Source: Anaerolineales bacterium (GTDB lineage Bacteria > Chloroflexota > Anaerolineae > Anaerolineales > Villigracilaceae). From it: a DNA stretch of 64,000 nucleotides. The notes under the pieces were generated by a model. The model saw only the letters and a list, made by a program, of their open reading frames with translations, did no database searches and was not told the DNA's origin. Below are positions 34,944-43,647 of the stretch, in pieces; position 1 is the first letter of the stretch; every line of letters begins with the position of its first letter. A program made the position numbers and the translations under genes. The stretch is from the NCBI GenBank assembly GCA_020634895.1, contig JACKAV010000004.1:248001-312000 (forward strand). Reading direction: 5' to 3'.

Positions 34944-36097
34944 TGGTATGTCAATCGTTTCTCGAATTTGAGGGGAATATCCTTAAGTATCTCCGCGATC
35001 CTGCGCCCCGCGCCTCCATTTCCGTATAAGGCATCCGAAGGATATTTTCCATTGGATAATTGCTTTTGGATCGCAGATTTTATTTGCATCTTGTCATAGT
35101 TCACATCCACAACATTGGCTCCTCTCTCTCGCCCTGCCTCTCGCGTACCAATATTGACCGTGGGTACACCCAAAAAGGATGCCTCACGGATACCAACACT
35201 CGAATTTCCGATCAGGCATTTGCTATTAAAGACCAAACGCAAAAAGTCCTCCGACTCCATATTCTTGAAGAAGTGGATATTGGAAGAACGTTCCAATTCA
35301 CGAAACTGGCGGATGCCGCGCGAAGTGCCGTCAGAACCCGCATCCACATTGGGCCAGAACCAAAACGTATGAAGTCCGATTTCATGAACCGCACGGAGAG
35401 TCTCCAGTACCTGAGTACGAGCACGTTCATACTCTGTGGTCACGGGATGCTGCATCACTACCAGGTAATCCGAACTTAGGTCAAAGACCTCGCCAACGCC
35501 TTTATATTTAAGAAACGGATCAAAGGTTACAGTAGGATCTTTCAGCACCAATGCAGCAATATCAATGGACGGGCACCCAGTGATAAACACGGAAGAAGGT
35601 TCTTCTCCCATGCGAATGACATTTTCTGCAGCTTTCTGCGTGGAGACAAGATGGATATCCGCCAGCTTCGTGACAGCATGACGGACCTTTTCATCTATCG
35701 TCCCTGTGATTTCGCCGCCCTGCACATGGGCTAAAGGAATATTCATGTATGAAGCAGCAATGGCTGTTGCAATGGTTTCGTACCGATCGGCGATTGTAAC
35801 GACAATATCCGGTTTGAGATTATCAAAAGCCGTGGCAAGCTCCAATAAGCCCAAGCCTGTGGTCTTTGCCATCGTTGCAAGGTTTTCACCTTCCACGACC
35901 ATGTACACCCGGCTTGCGATTTCAAAACCATCCTGTTCCATATAACGGACAGCATTCCCGTACCGGTCAAGGATCGCTGAGGATGCAGCCACCAACTGCA
36001 ATTCGAGTTCCGGATCAGCTTTGATTGCCTGTAAAGCAGTGCGGATACGGCTATAACTTGGTCTGGCTGTCACAACAACACAGATTTTTCGTTTCAA
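34940..36097 (-). CDS. legG: Hydrolysing NDP-sugar 2-epimerase, LegG/NeuC family
   Basis: A 385-residue enzyme. The start is taken as TTG at 36097, since AAGGAG lies seven bases upstream (36105-36110) and the coding match begins at KRKICVVVTARPSYSRIR; the open frame to 36178 overlaps legI. DRYETIATAIAASYMNIPLAHVQGGEITGTIDEKVRHAVTK is the family core (read as two adjoining blocks), with MQHPVTTEYE and GNSSVGIREASFLGVPTVNIG later. It removes the nucleotide while inverting C2, giving the 6-deoxy-2,4-diacetamido-mannose used by LegI. NeuC-type activity on UDP-GlcNAc is the alternative. Confidence 0.83.
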   Translation of the reverse strand: MKRKICVVVTARPSYSRIRTALQAIKADPELELQLVAASSAILDRYGNAVRYMEQDGFEIASRVYMVVEGENLATMAKTTGLGLLELATAFDNLKPDIVVTIADRYETIATAIAASYMNIPLAHVQGGEITGTIDEKVRHAVTKLADIHLVSTQKAAENVIRMGEEPSSVFITGCPSIDIAALVLKDPTVTFDPFLKYKGVGEVFDLSSDYLVVMQHPVTTEYERARTQVLETLRAVHEIGLHTFWFWPNVDAGSDGTSRGIRQFRELERSSNIHFFKNMESEDFLRLVFNSKCLIGNSSVGIREASFLGVPTVNIGTREAGRERGANVVDVNYDKMQIKSAIQKQLSNGKYPSDALYGNGGAGRRIAEILKDIPLKFEKRLTYQ

Positions 36098-36101
36098 TTT
36101 T

Positions 36102-37136
36102 TTACTCCTTGGATGACCGAGTATCCCGTTCGAATATCTGCTCGTCGACATGGACGGCTCGTAAGAGGCGATTCCCAATCAGTGCCGATAATTTCTCAGC
36201 AGGAAGCCCGGTCCCCGGTTTTTTCAATGACAAATGGTTCTCCTCAAGAATGGTACCTTCCGGCAGATCCATCGATGCGACGATGCTTTTGTTAAACAAT
36301 TTTCTCAACGGCGCGGCTTCGGCAGCAAAAGCGTCTTTATCCACAGGATTTGAACGCATCTTTTCGATGAAACGAACACCATCTGCCAACTGTTTCAACT
36401 CACTTGTCGTCACCGAGGCGGGTACATCCGGACCAAACATCTCGCGGCTGAAGGCAACATGCACTTCCAGCGCTTCGATCCCCAATGCAGTGGCAGCCAA
36501 ACCTGCGTAAATCGTACCCGAATGATCGGACAATCCCACTGCACACTTATACCGTTTCCGCAGGAAGGGGATCATATTCAAACCGATCTTTTCAGGCGGG
36601 CAGGGATAGGCAGTGGTACATTGCAAAATCATCAACTCCACACCGGCGTCTTTTACTTGTTTCACGGCACCGTCAATCTCTTCAATATCGCTCATTCCAG
36701 TGGACAAAAATACTGGGAGTTGTGTTTGCAGGATTCGCTCCAGCAACTGCCTGTTATTCACTTCACCCGAGGCGATCTTCCATGCAGGGACGCCAACTTC
36801 TGCCAACAGATCAACGGCTTCGGGGGAAAAGGGTGAACTGAGAAAGAGCAAGCCGCGCTCGTGGGCATGGGCAGCCAGTCCACGCCATTGTTCTTTGGTA
36901 AATTCCATTCGCTTCCAATAGTCGTAACGCGAGTCGTCCTGTTTACTAAACTTTACACGCCATGGCTCCTGGGGTGTACTTTCTGCAGAGGCAATATGTG
37001 TTTGAAACTTCACTGCATCTGCGCCTGCATTTGCAATGGCATCGATAAAGGCATGGGCCATGCCGAGGCTGCCATCGTGAGATTGGGCAACCTCTCCAAT
37101 GATCAAACAATGCCGGGGGTCAATTAACTTAGTCAT
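36102..37136 (-). CDS. legI: Legionaminic acid synthase, LegI/NeuB family
   Basis: A 344-residue PEP-condensing synthase: IIGEVAQSHDGSLGMAHAFI, ADAVKFQTHIASAEST, RYDYWKRMEFTKEQW, FLSSPFSPEAVDLL, VFLSTGMS, VEVHVAFSREMFGPDVPAS, then a C-terminal SAF domain (GTILEENHLSLKKPGTGL). EST...YWKRMEF and FGPDVPAS are marks of the LegI branch rather than the sialic acid one. Starts at 37136 inside the end of the upstream GT (eight-base overlap); legG follows four bases after its stop. Confidence 0.85.
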   Translation of the reverse strand: MTKLIDPRHCLIIGEVAQSHDGSLGMAHAFIDAIANAGADAVKFQTHIASAESTPQEPWRVKFSKQDDSRYDYWKRMEFTKEQWRGLAAHAHERGLLFLSSPFSPEAVDLLAEVGVPAWKIASGEVNNRQLLERILQTQLPVFLSTGMSDIEEIDGAVKQVKDAGVELMILQCTTAYPCPPEKIGLNMIPFLRKRYKCAVGLSDHSGTIYAGLAATALGIEALEVHVAFSREMFGPDVPASVTTSELKQLADGVRFIEKMRSNPVDKDAFAAEAAPLRKLFNKSIVASMDLPEGTILEENHLSLKKPGTGLPAEKLSALIGNRLLRAVHVDEQIFERDTRSSKE

Positions 37137-38520
37137 GATATTCCATCATCCATTCAGACGGGTTATGTCCATTTGCAACAGCAAGGATCCCACCGCTCAT
37201 CACGGTTGAAGCGGGAACATCCATTCCATGCGGGCGAATGAAATCGCGTACAAATTTCTTTCGATTCTCCCTGCAGGCATCCACGCCAGAAACATCTGCC
37301 AGCGTCTTTTCCACCAGTTCGGGAAAGCCCGTTGCAACCTCAATATAACCCGCATTCATTAAGTGTCTGAAATGAGCGCGCATCTCCTGCCCAGCACTCG
37401 TCATGGACGTAACGAGGGTCAGGCAGGGTTTATCCAAAATGGCAGTTTCCAAAAAACCAGTAGTATTGATACCGATTACAGCGGCGCTATGATAAAGCGA
37501 ATCATAATAAATTGAGCGCGCATCATCAATATCAGGGCGCTGTCCGCCTCTTGGGAATATTCTTACCCATTCGCTCTCAAGTCGATCCGCATCTATATCC
37601 TTGAACGGATGAGGGCGGACAACCAACGACGGGCGGGAAGCTTCCTTGACTGTTGCCAATTGCTCAATCAACATTTGGATCAAATCAGTCTCATGGTCAG
37701 AGATCGATTTAGAAGAACAAAGATAAAGTACGTAAGGCTTCGCAGGGTCGAGGCCGACATGGTCATAGAATGAGGCGCGATCCATCGATGGGGATAAGTC
37801 AAACCAGGGATCGTAGACAGGGGCGCCAGTGACAAAAACCTTTTGTGGTTCGAAATCATGGATTTGAACTGCTTCTTCAACCAGGTTTTGATTCCACACA
37901 AAAAGCCAGTCTGGCTTTACATGATAGGTTCCCTTGCTGGTCAGGTTATCCCAACTCAAAAGAGAAGCAATCACAGGAATTTTCAATGCTTGTGCAGCCT
38001 TGGTGTACTCTATCTCAATATCACCTCGAAAGACATAAGGGGATGCAAAAACGATCTGTGGCTGGAATTTCCTGAACCAGTCTACAATCGTGTCATCTGG
38101 CAGGATGCGCGACTCAACAAATGCAAACAAGTTTCTTGCTGCCTTAGATGCAATAAATGATCGAATGAGAGGCAACTCAAGGCGCCGAAGCATTCTGGCG
38201 GATAATTCCTTTCCCATCCACATAGGTGCAATATGTGGCGTGGGGTGTTCCCGGCGAACAAAGATTGCATAGTCCCGCAAATTGCGAAGCAACTCAACCC
38301 AATATGGATTTTTTCGCCGCGTTATGACGGCATCTTCCATGACAATACCCGACTCTTCCTGCAGGAGTTTGAGCAGTGCCCGCCCGGACTTGTTGCCATC
38401 TTCCGAAAAACCGGCTTGGCAGATAATGCATATCTCATGCCCCATAGCATGAAGAGACCGCACGACACGATCATAGTAAAAATAGTGGACGCCCTGGGAG
38501 AATACAAAAGAAATTTTCAT
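37129..38520 (-). CDS. GT-B-like protein, candidate ulosonyltransferase (family A)
   Basis: A 463-residue protein opening MKISFVFSQGVHYFYYDRVV. Shared blocks with 32814-34202 are SWDNLTSKGTYHVKPDWLFV, VWNQNLVEEAVQIHDFEP, VTGAPVYDPWF, VVRPHPFKDID and NTTGFLETAILDKPCLTL. The order and spacing suggest a GT-B fold with the donor site in the C-terminal half. Its stop overlaps the legI start, so it is translated with the legionaminate genes; a role in transferring that sugar is the natural inference. I know no named family with certainty. Confidence 0.6.
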   Translation of the reverse strand: MKISFVFSQGVHYFYYDRVVRSLHAMGHEICIICQAGFSEDGNKSGRALLKLLQEESGIVMEDAVITRRKNPYWVELLRNLRDYAIFVRREHPTPHIAPMWMGKELSARMLRRLELPLIRSFIASKAARNLFAFVESRILPDDTIVDWFRKFQPQIVFASPYVFRGDIEIEYTKAAQALKIPVIASLLSWDNLTSKGTYHVKPDWLFVWNQNLVEEAVQIHDFEPQKVFVTGAPVYDPWFDLSPSMDRASFYDHVGLDPAKPYVLYLCSSKSISDHETDLIQMLIEQLATVKEASRPSLVVRPHPFKDIDADRLESEWVRIFPRGGQRPDIDDARSIYYDSLYHSAAVIGINTTGFLETAILDKPCLTLVTSMTSAGQEMRAHFRHLMNAGYIEVATGFPELVEKTLADVSGVDACRENRKKFVRDFIRPHGMDVPASTVMSGGILAVANGHNPSEWMMEYHD

Positions 38521-38548
38521 TTAAGAATCAGAACACAAAACATCTTGA

Positions 38549-39328
38549 TCAAAGCCTTATTAAGATAAATTGTCCAGTTAACAAAGGAATCCCAAAATAT
38601 TTAGATGCATTTTTTGACATAAACTCTGTTACTGCTTTTTCGATACCAGGGCAGGAAAAAAAACCGTAATCGTCTAACAGTATCACTCCGCCTCGCACCA
38701 TTCTGTCTGTAAAATAATCCAAAGCAAAGGCAGTTGGATTATAGATATCCATATCCAAATGAACAAAGGAAAACATCTTGTCATTGAGATTGTTGCACGT
38801 ATCTTGGAAACGTCCTTTATATATCGAAATGTTCAAAAAATCCCGAAGATATTCCTTTACATCCTCATAATTAGTATTGTCAAAACTGCCTGGCTTTTGA
38901 CTTGGCTCCAAATAACCATTAACATCCTCAGCAGAATGTCCTTCGAACGTATCAAAGCAATAATGGTTTACAGACAATCCCATTTTTTCAGAAACCGAAG
39001 CGATAAAGTAGCTTCCACCACCCCGATACACCCCCAACTCAGCAGTATTTATGGAATCAACATGTGCTAACGAAGCAAAATTCTGCAAAGACTGATAAAT
39101 AGTGAAAAGCCGGTCATAGTACAGGTAAGTATGTTTGTCTTGTATCACTTTTGTTGCAACATCACCAAAGACAGCTAACGTTCTTATATCTGACTGCTTG
39201 CTTGCAGATTTGCCATAAAACTTTGGCACATAATGATGCGCGGGAATTGAAGGAAAAACCTCCCAACCTAATCTCTCAATCATTTTTTTTAGAGCGATTG
39301 AGAGTTTTTTTTTCACATAAGCTTTCAT
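38549..39328 (-). CDS. TylF/MycF-type sugar O-methyltransferase
   Basis: A 259-residue protein of the macrocin-O-methyltransferase (TylF) family. INTAELGVYRGGGSYFIASV is the SAM loop, YCFDTFEGHS follows, and FVHLDMDIYNPTAFALDYF plus GGVILLDDYGFFSCPGIEKAV hold the metal-binding aspartates. These enzymes O-methylate deoxysugars, metal-dependent. The first codons hold a run of nine A on the coding strand (39305-39313), and a second A-rich stretch follows. It overlaps the SGNH gene stop by four bases. Confidence 0.82.
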   Translation of the reverse strand: MKAYVKKKLSIALKKMIERLGWEVFPSIPAHHYVPKFYGKSASKQSDIRTLAVFGDVATKVIQDKHTYLYYDRLFTIYQSLQNFASLAHVDSINTAELGVYRGGGSYFIASVSEKMGLSVNHYCFDTFEGHSAEDVNGYLEPSQKPGSFDNTNYEDVKEYLRDFLNISIYKGRFQDTCNNLNDKMFSFVHLDMDIYNPTAFALDYFTDRMVRGGVILLDDYGFFSCPGIEKAVTEFMSKNASKYFGIPLLTGQFILIRL

Positions 39329-40371
39329 ACAGTCCTCGTATCTTGGATATCTTCGATACCCAGAATGATGTTTTCTATCCGGCTGGAGAGAATTTCTCGC
39401 CCTTCTTGATTAAGATGTTCGGTTGCATTGTCCTCGCTAAAGAAACTACTCGAATCAAGTATCATGCTGAGATCAGCGAATTTAATATTATCTTTTCCAT
39501 AATAGGAAAAGACCGTATCCGAAACAACATTTATGTTCATTTTAATCATTTCTATAAAATCATTTCCAACATATTTAACTCCTGCCTGCCAATTAATTGG
39601 AGTGACATATGCAACTACAGCAACTTTTAAATCACGAAGCAGTTTCAAGGACTCTCCTAGCGCTATCAGTTTCAAATGATTTTCAGCGAGCGGAAAAAAA
39701 TAATGGAATATAAAAATATTCATAAGGCGGGATCTATATTGAGACTCGTTTTCCGGAACTGATCTAATGATTTTTCTAAAATATCCTATAAATTTACATC
39801 CCACAATCGGATAATTTATTAGGATGAGATCATACAATTTATACAACCACGAATCTGATCTTAGCTTATCAGAAGGGACAACTTTTGTAGAGGCAGTAGT
39901 GCGATAACTTTCAAGTGTTTGTATCTCGTTTTGGAATTGCCATGCAGGGTTAAAATCCCACTGAGGCGAAAAGCTTCTTAGATTGATGGGTAAGATGACA
40001 ATCTTTGGTCTAAACAAAGTCGATTGAAGGATTCTTATAAACCCCCTATAAACCAACATATGGTAAGCCGTATGAGCAATGGATAAAATACTATATTTAT
40101 TTTTGACCTTGTTTGCCAACATTTGATCGAGAGTATCTTTTTGAACATCCTCACGAGATATTCGCAACAATACCGAATCCCCGAAATATAAAATAGCAGG
40201 GGAAAAATTATCTTCCTTGTTGAAATTCACAAGCAGAGTCTCAAATTCAGGAAACGGGGTATATTGCTCATTCCTTGCCTTTTTAACTATATTTGCAAGA
40301 ACCATAAAAAAATCAATGGCAGCAAGAATTGTTTTTCCTTCAATTTTTAAAAAAAGATTCAAGACTCGCAT
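39325..40371 (-). CDS. SGNH/GDSL-like hydrolase or transferase
   Basis: A 348-residue protein starting MRVLNLFLKIEGKTILAA at 40371, with AGGA upstream. ILYFGDSVLLRIS is the block I GDS, VILPINLRSFSPQWD a block III-like Asn, and ATEHLNQEGREIL carries the block V His. Such proteins add or remove O-acetyl groups. The N-terminus has one hydrophobic stretch (TILAAIDFFMVLANIV), perhaps a membrane anchor, so the active domain may be outside. It lies between wzt and the O-methyltransferase. Weak similarity; the family call rests on three short blocks. Confidence 0.55.
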   Translation of the reverse strand: MRVLNLFLKIEGKTILAAIDFFMVLANIVKKARNEQYTPFPEFETLLVNFNKEDNFSPAILYFGDSVLLRISREDVQKDTLDQMLANKVKNKYSILSIAHTAYHMLVYRGFIRILQSTLFRPKIVILPINLRSFSPQWDFNPAWQFQNEIQTLESYRTTASTKVVPSDKLRSDSWLYKLYDLILINYPIVGCKFIGYFRKIIRSVPENESQYRSRLMNIFIFHYFFPLAENHLKLIALGESLKLLRDLKVAVVAYVTPINWQAGVKYVGNDFIEMIKMNINVVSDTVFSYYGKDNIKFADLSMILDSSSFFSEDNATEHLNQEGREILSSRIENIILGIEDIQDTRTV

Positions 40372-40381
40372 ACGAAATATC

Positions 40382-41674
40382 CTAATTAGGCTGTGAGTCT
40401 GTATAAGACGTTTCCCAATCCAACATAGGACGAACTGCACTTACCAGGTTTTCAGCATAATCACCTCTTGCAGAGGGAGCTGTCATAGAATCAAATACTT
40501 GAAAATTCAATGCGTTTTGAACCTTTACAAAATGCTGCTTAACTCCAAGTGAAGAAAACATCGAGATACTCACTGTATATTCGGTTTCAGCCAGCAAATG
40601 GGCTGGAATATGAACTTTTGAAATATACCTTCCTGCTTTTTCATGCAATGTCTCTTTTGGTTCAATGGAAGCAAAGGCACAAACCCCCAGGCTGTAAAAC
40701 AGCGCATTACAACGAAACCGCATATTTGCCTTTTTAACAAAATATTCCAATTCCAGAATCAAATCATCTTTCACCTCGACTACTGAGGCGGCACTGTTCT
40801 CACCCATTCGAGTCAATTTCACAGAAAGTAGTTTTAAATCTTCATTGCCTGGTGCGGATTCCAATGCCCATCGTCTGCCTTCCTCGATATCAGCACCTTG
40901 TAAATACTGAGCAGTCACTTCATTCGCTGTGCCATCCTTAATCAAAGTACCAGCATCTAAAAGTATTGCGCGTGAGCATAATCGATTAATTGCAGACATA
41001 TTATGACTTACAAATAAAACTGTACGTCCTTCGTCAGCGACACTACCCATTTTTCCCAAGCATTTCTTTTGAAACTCGGCATCGCCTACTGCCAGAACTT
41101 CATCAACCACCAATATGTCTGGCTCTAAGTGGGCAGCAACCGCAAATGCGAGGCGCACATACATACCGCTGGAGTAGCGCTTCACAGGCGTGTCAATAAA
41201 TTTTTCCACGCCTGAGAAATCCACAATCTCATCAAATTTACGAGCAACCTCTAAACGATTCATGCCTAAAATTGCCCCATTCAAGTAGATATTTTCCCGT
41301 CCTGTCAGTTCAGGATGAAAACCTGTTCCCACTTCGAGAAGGCTAGCAATCCGTCCTTTGACTTTTACCACCCCGGAAGTCGGAGCCGTGACTTGGGAAA
41401 GAATCTTTAGTAACGTACTCTTTCCCGCACCATTACGCCCAATAATACCAAGTGCCTCTCCCTTTTTAACCGTAAAGCTTACATCATCAAGAGCTTGGAT
41501 CATTTCTCCTATACGATTGCCATGGTCCTTAACACCAATCTTTGCATACGGGTCTGGTCTACCAAGTTTTCTCGCCCACCAGCGATTAAGGTCACCAAAG
41601 AACGTGCCTGTACCAATAACACCCAACTGGTAAGCCTTTGACAAATTTTCAATGGAAATAACATTTACCAACAT
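40382..41674 (-). CDS. wzt: ABC transporter ATP-binding subunit for polysaccharide export (Wzt)
   Basis: A 430-residue ATPase starting MLVNVISIENLSKAYQLG at 41674; the longer frame to 41710 overlaps wzm. Walker A is GRNGAGKST (about residue 80), the signature is RYSSGMYVRLAFA, Walker B is ILVVDEVLAVGD and FVSHNMSAINRLC the switch region. After about residue 235 comes an extra domain of ~190 residues of the Wzt C-terminal type, which in O9a-like systems binds the capped chain end before export. A neighbouring methyltransferase could make such a cap. Four bases separate it from wzm. Confidence 0.88.
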   Translation of the reverse strand: MLVNVISIENLSKAYQLGVIGTGTFFGDLNRWWARKLGRPDPYAKIGVKDHGNRIGEMIQALDDVSFTVKKGEALGIIGRNGAGKSTLLKILSQVTAPTSGVVKVKGRIASLLEVGTGFHPELTGRENIYLNGAILGMNRLEVARKFDEIVDFSGVEKFIDTPVKRYSSGMYVRLAFAVAAHLEPDILVVDEVLAVGDAEFQKKCLGKMGSVADEGRTVLFVSHNMSAINRLCSRAILLDAGTLIKDGTANEVTAQYLQGADIEEGRRWALESAPGNEDLKLLSVKLTRMGENSAASVVEVKDDLILELEYFVKKANMRFRCNALFYSLGVCAFASIEPKETLHEKAGRYISKVHIPAHLLAETEYTVSISMFSSLGVKQHFVKVQNALNFQVFDSMTAPSARGDYAENLVSAVRPMLDWETSYTDSQPN

Positions 41675-41678
41675 GGAA

Positions 41679-42539
41679 TTACACCGTATCCATAAAATTG
41701 TTCTCGACACGATTAAAAATCAATACGCCAATCAAAAGTACGGCAAACATAAATGTAACGCTATACAACAGGTATATAGGAGAAATATCGCTGACACCTA
41801 AAAAAGCATATCGGAAGATTTCCACAACTGGCGTCATAGGGTTGGCAAGAATTGCCCAACGCCATGCTCCCTTGATAGATGAAAGAGGGTAGATAACTGG
41901 AGTTGCATACATCAACAATTGCACACCAAAAGTTACCAATTGCTGCAGGTCGCGGTATTTGGTTGTCAGGGAAGAAATGACGATACCCAAGCCCAATCCA
42001 GTACCCGCCATAATAAAAAGCAAAAGTGGAAGTGAAAATATCCACCAATTGGGCGAGACTGCGGGGTTGACCAACATGAAATAAATCAAGAATCCAACGA
42101 ACACCAACATACGTATTCCAAAGGATATGATTTGCGAAATAACAACAGACAAAGGGATCGCAAGTCGTGGAAAATACACCTTTCCAAATATTGACCTATT
42201 TCCCGTGAACGTATTTGAGGTATTAGTAAGACATGCGGCAAAATACGCCCACACCGTATTCCCTGCAAGATAGAACAGGAACGGGGGCATGCCGTCAGTG
42301 GAGAGTTCTGCCAAGTTCCCGAAAATGATCGTAAATACCACAGTGGTAAGGATCGGTTGGATCAAATACCACAACGGCCCCAAGATCGTCTGTTTGTAAT
42401 AAGCGACAAAATCGCGCCAAACGAACAGCCACACCAGGTCACGATAGCGCCACAACTCGCCCAAGTGCAAATCCCACCATGCGCGCTGCGGACGGATAAC
42501 AAGCGACCAATTTTCCTGCTCAGTCGTTTTCAATTCCAT
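41679..42539 (-). CDS. wzm: ABC-2 polysaccharide export permease (Wzm)
   Basis: A 286-residue permease with about six membrane segments. LWRYRDLVWLFVWRDFVAYYKQTILGP is the amphipathic opening of ABC-2 polysaccharide permeases (two adjoining blocks), and GLGIVISSLTTKYRDLQQLV and ATPVIYPLSSIKGAWRW follow. AGGA precedes the ATG at 42539. With Wzt it exports undecaprenyl-linked glycan across the membrane. It follows wbpE by seven bases, tying export to the diacetamido-uronate genes. Confidence 0.88.
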   Translation of the reverse strand: MELKTTEQENWSLVIRPQRAWWDLHLGELWRYRDLVWLFVWRDFVAYYKQTILGPLWYLIQPILTTVVFTIIFGNLAELSTDGMPPFLFYLAGNTVWAYFAACLTNTSNTFTGNRSIFGKVYFPRLAIPLSVVISQIISFGIRMLVFVGFLIYFMLVNPAVSPNWWIFSLPLLLFIMAGTGLGLGIVISSLTTKYRDLQQLVTFGVQLLMYATPVIYPLSSIKGAWRWAILANPMTPVVEIFRYAFLGVSDISPIYLLYSVTFMFAVLLIGVLIFNRVENNFMDTV

Positions 42540-42546
42540 AGATTTC

Positions 42547-43647
42547 CTACTTGCCTGTAAATTCCTTCACAGCGGCGATGACTTCATCCTGCTGTGCAAA
42601 AGTTAATTCCGGGTATAGCGGAAGCGCAAGCGTTTCCTTCGCCGCTTTTTCTGCATGAGGAAAATCACCTTCCTTATAGCCAAATTCCCGGCATGGTTCG
42701 GCAAGGTGCGGCGGCAGCGGATAGTACACTTCTGAAGCAATTCCCTTTTGCTTTAGAAATGCCTGCAATTCATCGCGCTTCTCGAAACGAATAATGTACA
42801 AGTGGTAAACGTGTTTCGCCCATTCGCGCTCCACGGGCACAGCAATATCTAGTGGGGCAAGAAGTTCAGTGTATCGCGCAGAAAGTTCACGACGTTTCTC
42901 GTTCCAAGAATCCAAATGTGGCAGTTTCGCCTGCAAAATAGCAGCCTGCATCGCATCGAGGCGGCTGTTGTAACCAACTTCTTCTGAATAATATTTTTTC
43001 TTCCAGCCATGTGCGCGCAACATGCGCATCCGTTCAGCCAATGCCGGATCGTTCGTGACAGCCATGCCGCCATCGCCATAAGCGCCAAGATTCTTTGTCG
43101 GGAAAAAGCTTAAACATCCAATGTCACCGAATGAAGCGGTCTTCTTTCCCAAATATTCAGCGCCATATCCCTGCGCATTATCTTCGATAATTTTCAATCC
43201 ATGTTTTCGCGCAATCTCTAGAATTGGATTCATCTCTGCGGGATGACCATAAAGATGCACCGGTATGATTGCTTTCGTCTTCGGTGTAACGGCTTCTTCG
43301 ATCTTGCTCACATCGATCTGATAACTCTGTGGATCAACATCCACAATCACGGGTTTCGCGCCAACAGACATCACCGTTCCAGCCGTTGCGAAAAACGTAT
43401 ACGCTGGGATGATAACTTCATCGCCCACGCCAATGTTCAATGCACGCAGCGCGATCACCAAAGCATCCGTACCGGACGCCAAACCAACAGCATGCTTCAC
43501 GCCCAAATACGCAGCGACACTCTCCTCGAATTTAACCACCTGCGGACCGAGAATAAAATGTCCCGATTCTAATGTGGACAGAACCGCCGCATCAATCTCA
43601 TCCTTAATGGAATGATATTGAGCCGTGAGATCTACTAATGAAATCAT
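42547..43647 (-). CDS. wbpE: PLP-dependent sugar aminotransferase, WbpE/DegT family
   Basis: A 366-residue DegT/DnrJ/EryC1 enzyme starting MISLVDLTAQYHSIKDEIDA at 43647. SGHFILGPQVVKFEESVAAYL, GVASGTDALVIALRALNIG-like text (read GLASGTDALVIALRAL), EDNAQGYGAEY, and FFPTKNLGAYGDGG with the PLP-binding lysine. The opening and the position after wbpB and wbpD point to WbpE, which aminates C3 of the UDP-3-keto-GlcNAcA. The alternative, LegC, normally opens differently (PLS-type) and lies by legB. Four-base overlap with wbpD. Confidence 0.85.
   Translation of the reverse strand: MISLVDLTAQYHSIKDEIDAAVLSTLESGHFILGPQVVKFEESVAAYLGVKHAVGLASGTDALVIALRALNIGVGDEVIIPAYTFFATAGTVMSVGAKPVIVDVDPQSYQIDVSKIEEAVTPKTKAIIPVHLYGHPAEMNPILEIARKHGLKIIEDNAQGYGAEYLGKKTASFGDIGCLSFFPTKNLGAYGDGGMAVTNDPALAERMRMLRAHGWKKKYYSEEVGYNSRLDAMQAAILQAKLPHLDSWNEKRRELSARYTELLAPLDIAVPVEREWAKHVYHLYIIRFEKRDELQAFLKQKGIASEVYYPLPPHLAEPCREFGYKEGDFPHAEKAAKETLALPLYPELTFAQQDEVIAAVKEFTGK

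Noticed and set aside
39282..39313. A-tract phase variation at the start of the TylF-like gene
   Set aside because: Nine A encoding Lys-Lys-Lys is common in A/T-rich N-termini; alone it is weak evidence.
42547..43647. LegC aminotransferase for the legionaminate route
   Set aside because: The opening (LVDLTAQYHSI) and its place after wbpB and wbpD fit WbpE better; LegC proteins start differently and usually neighbour legB.
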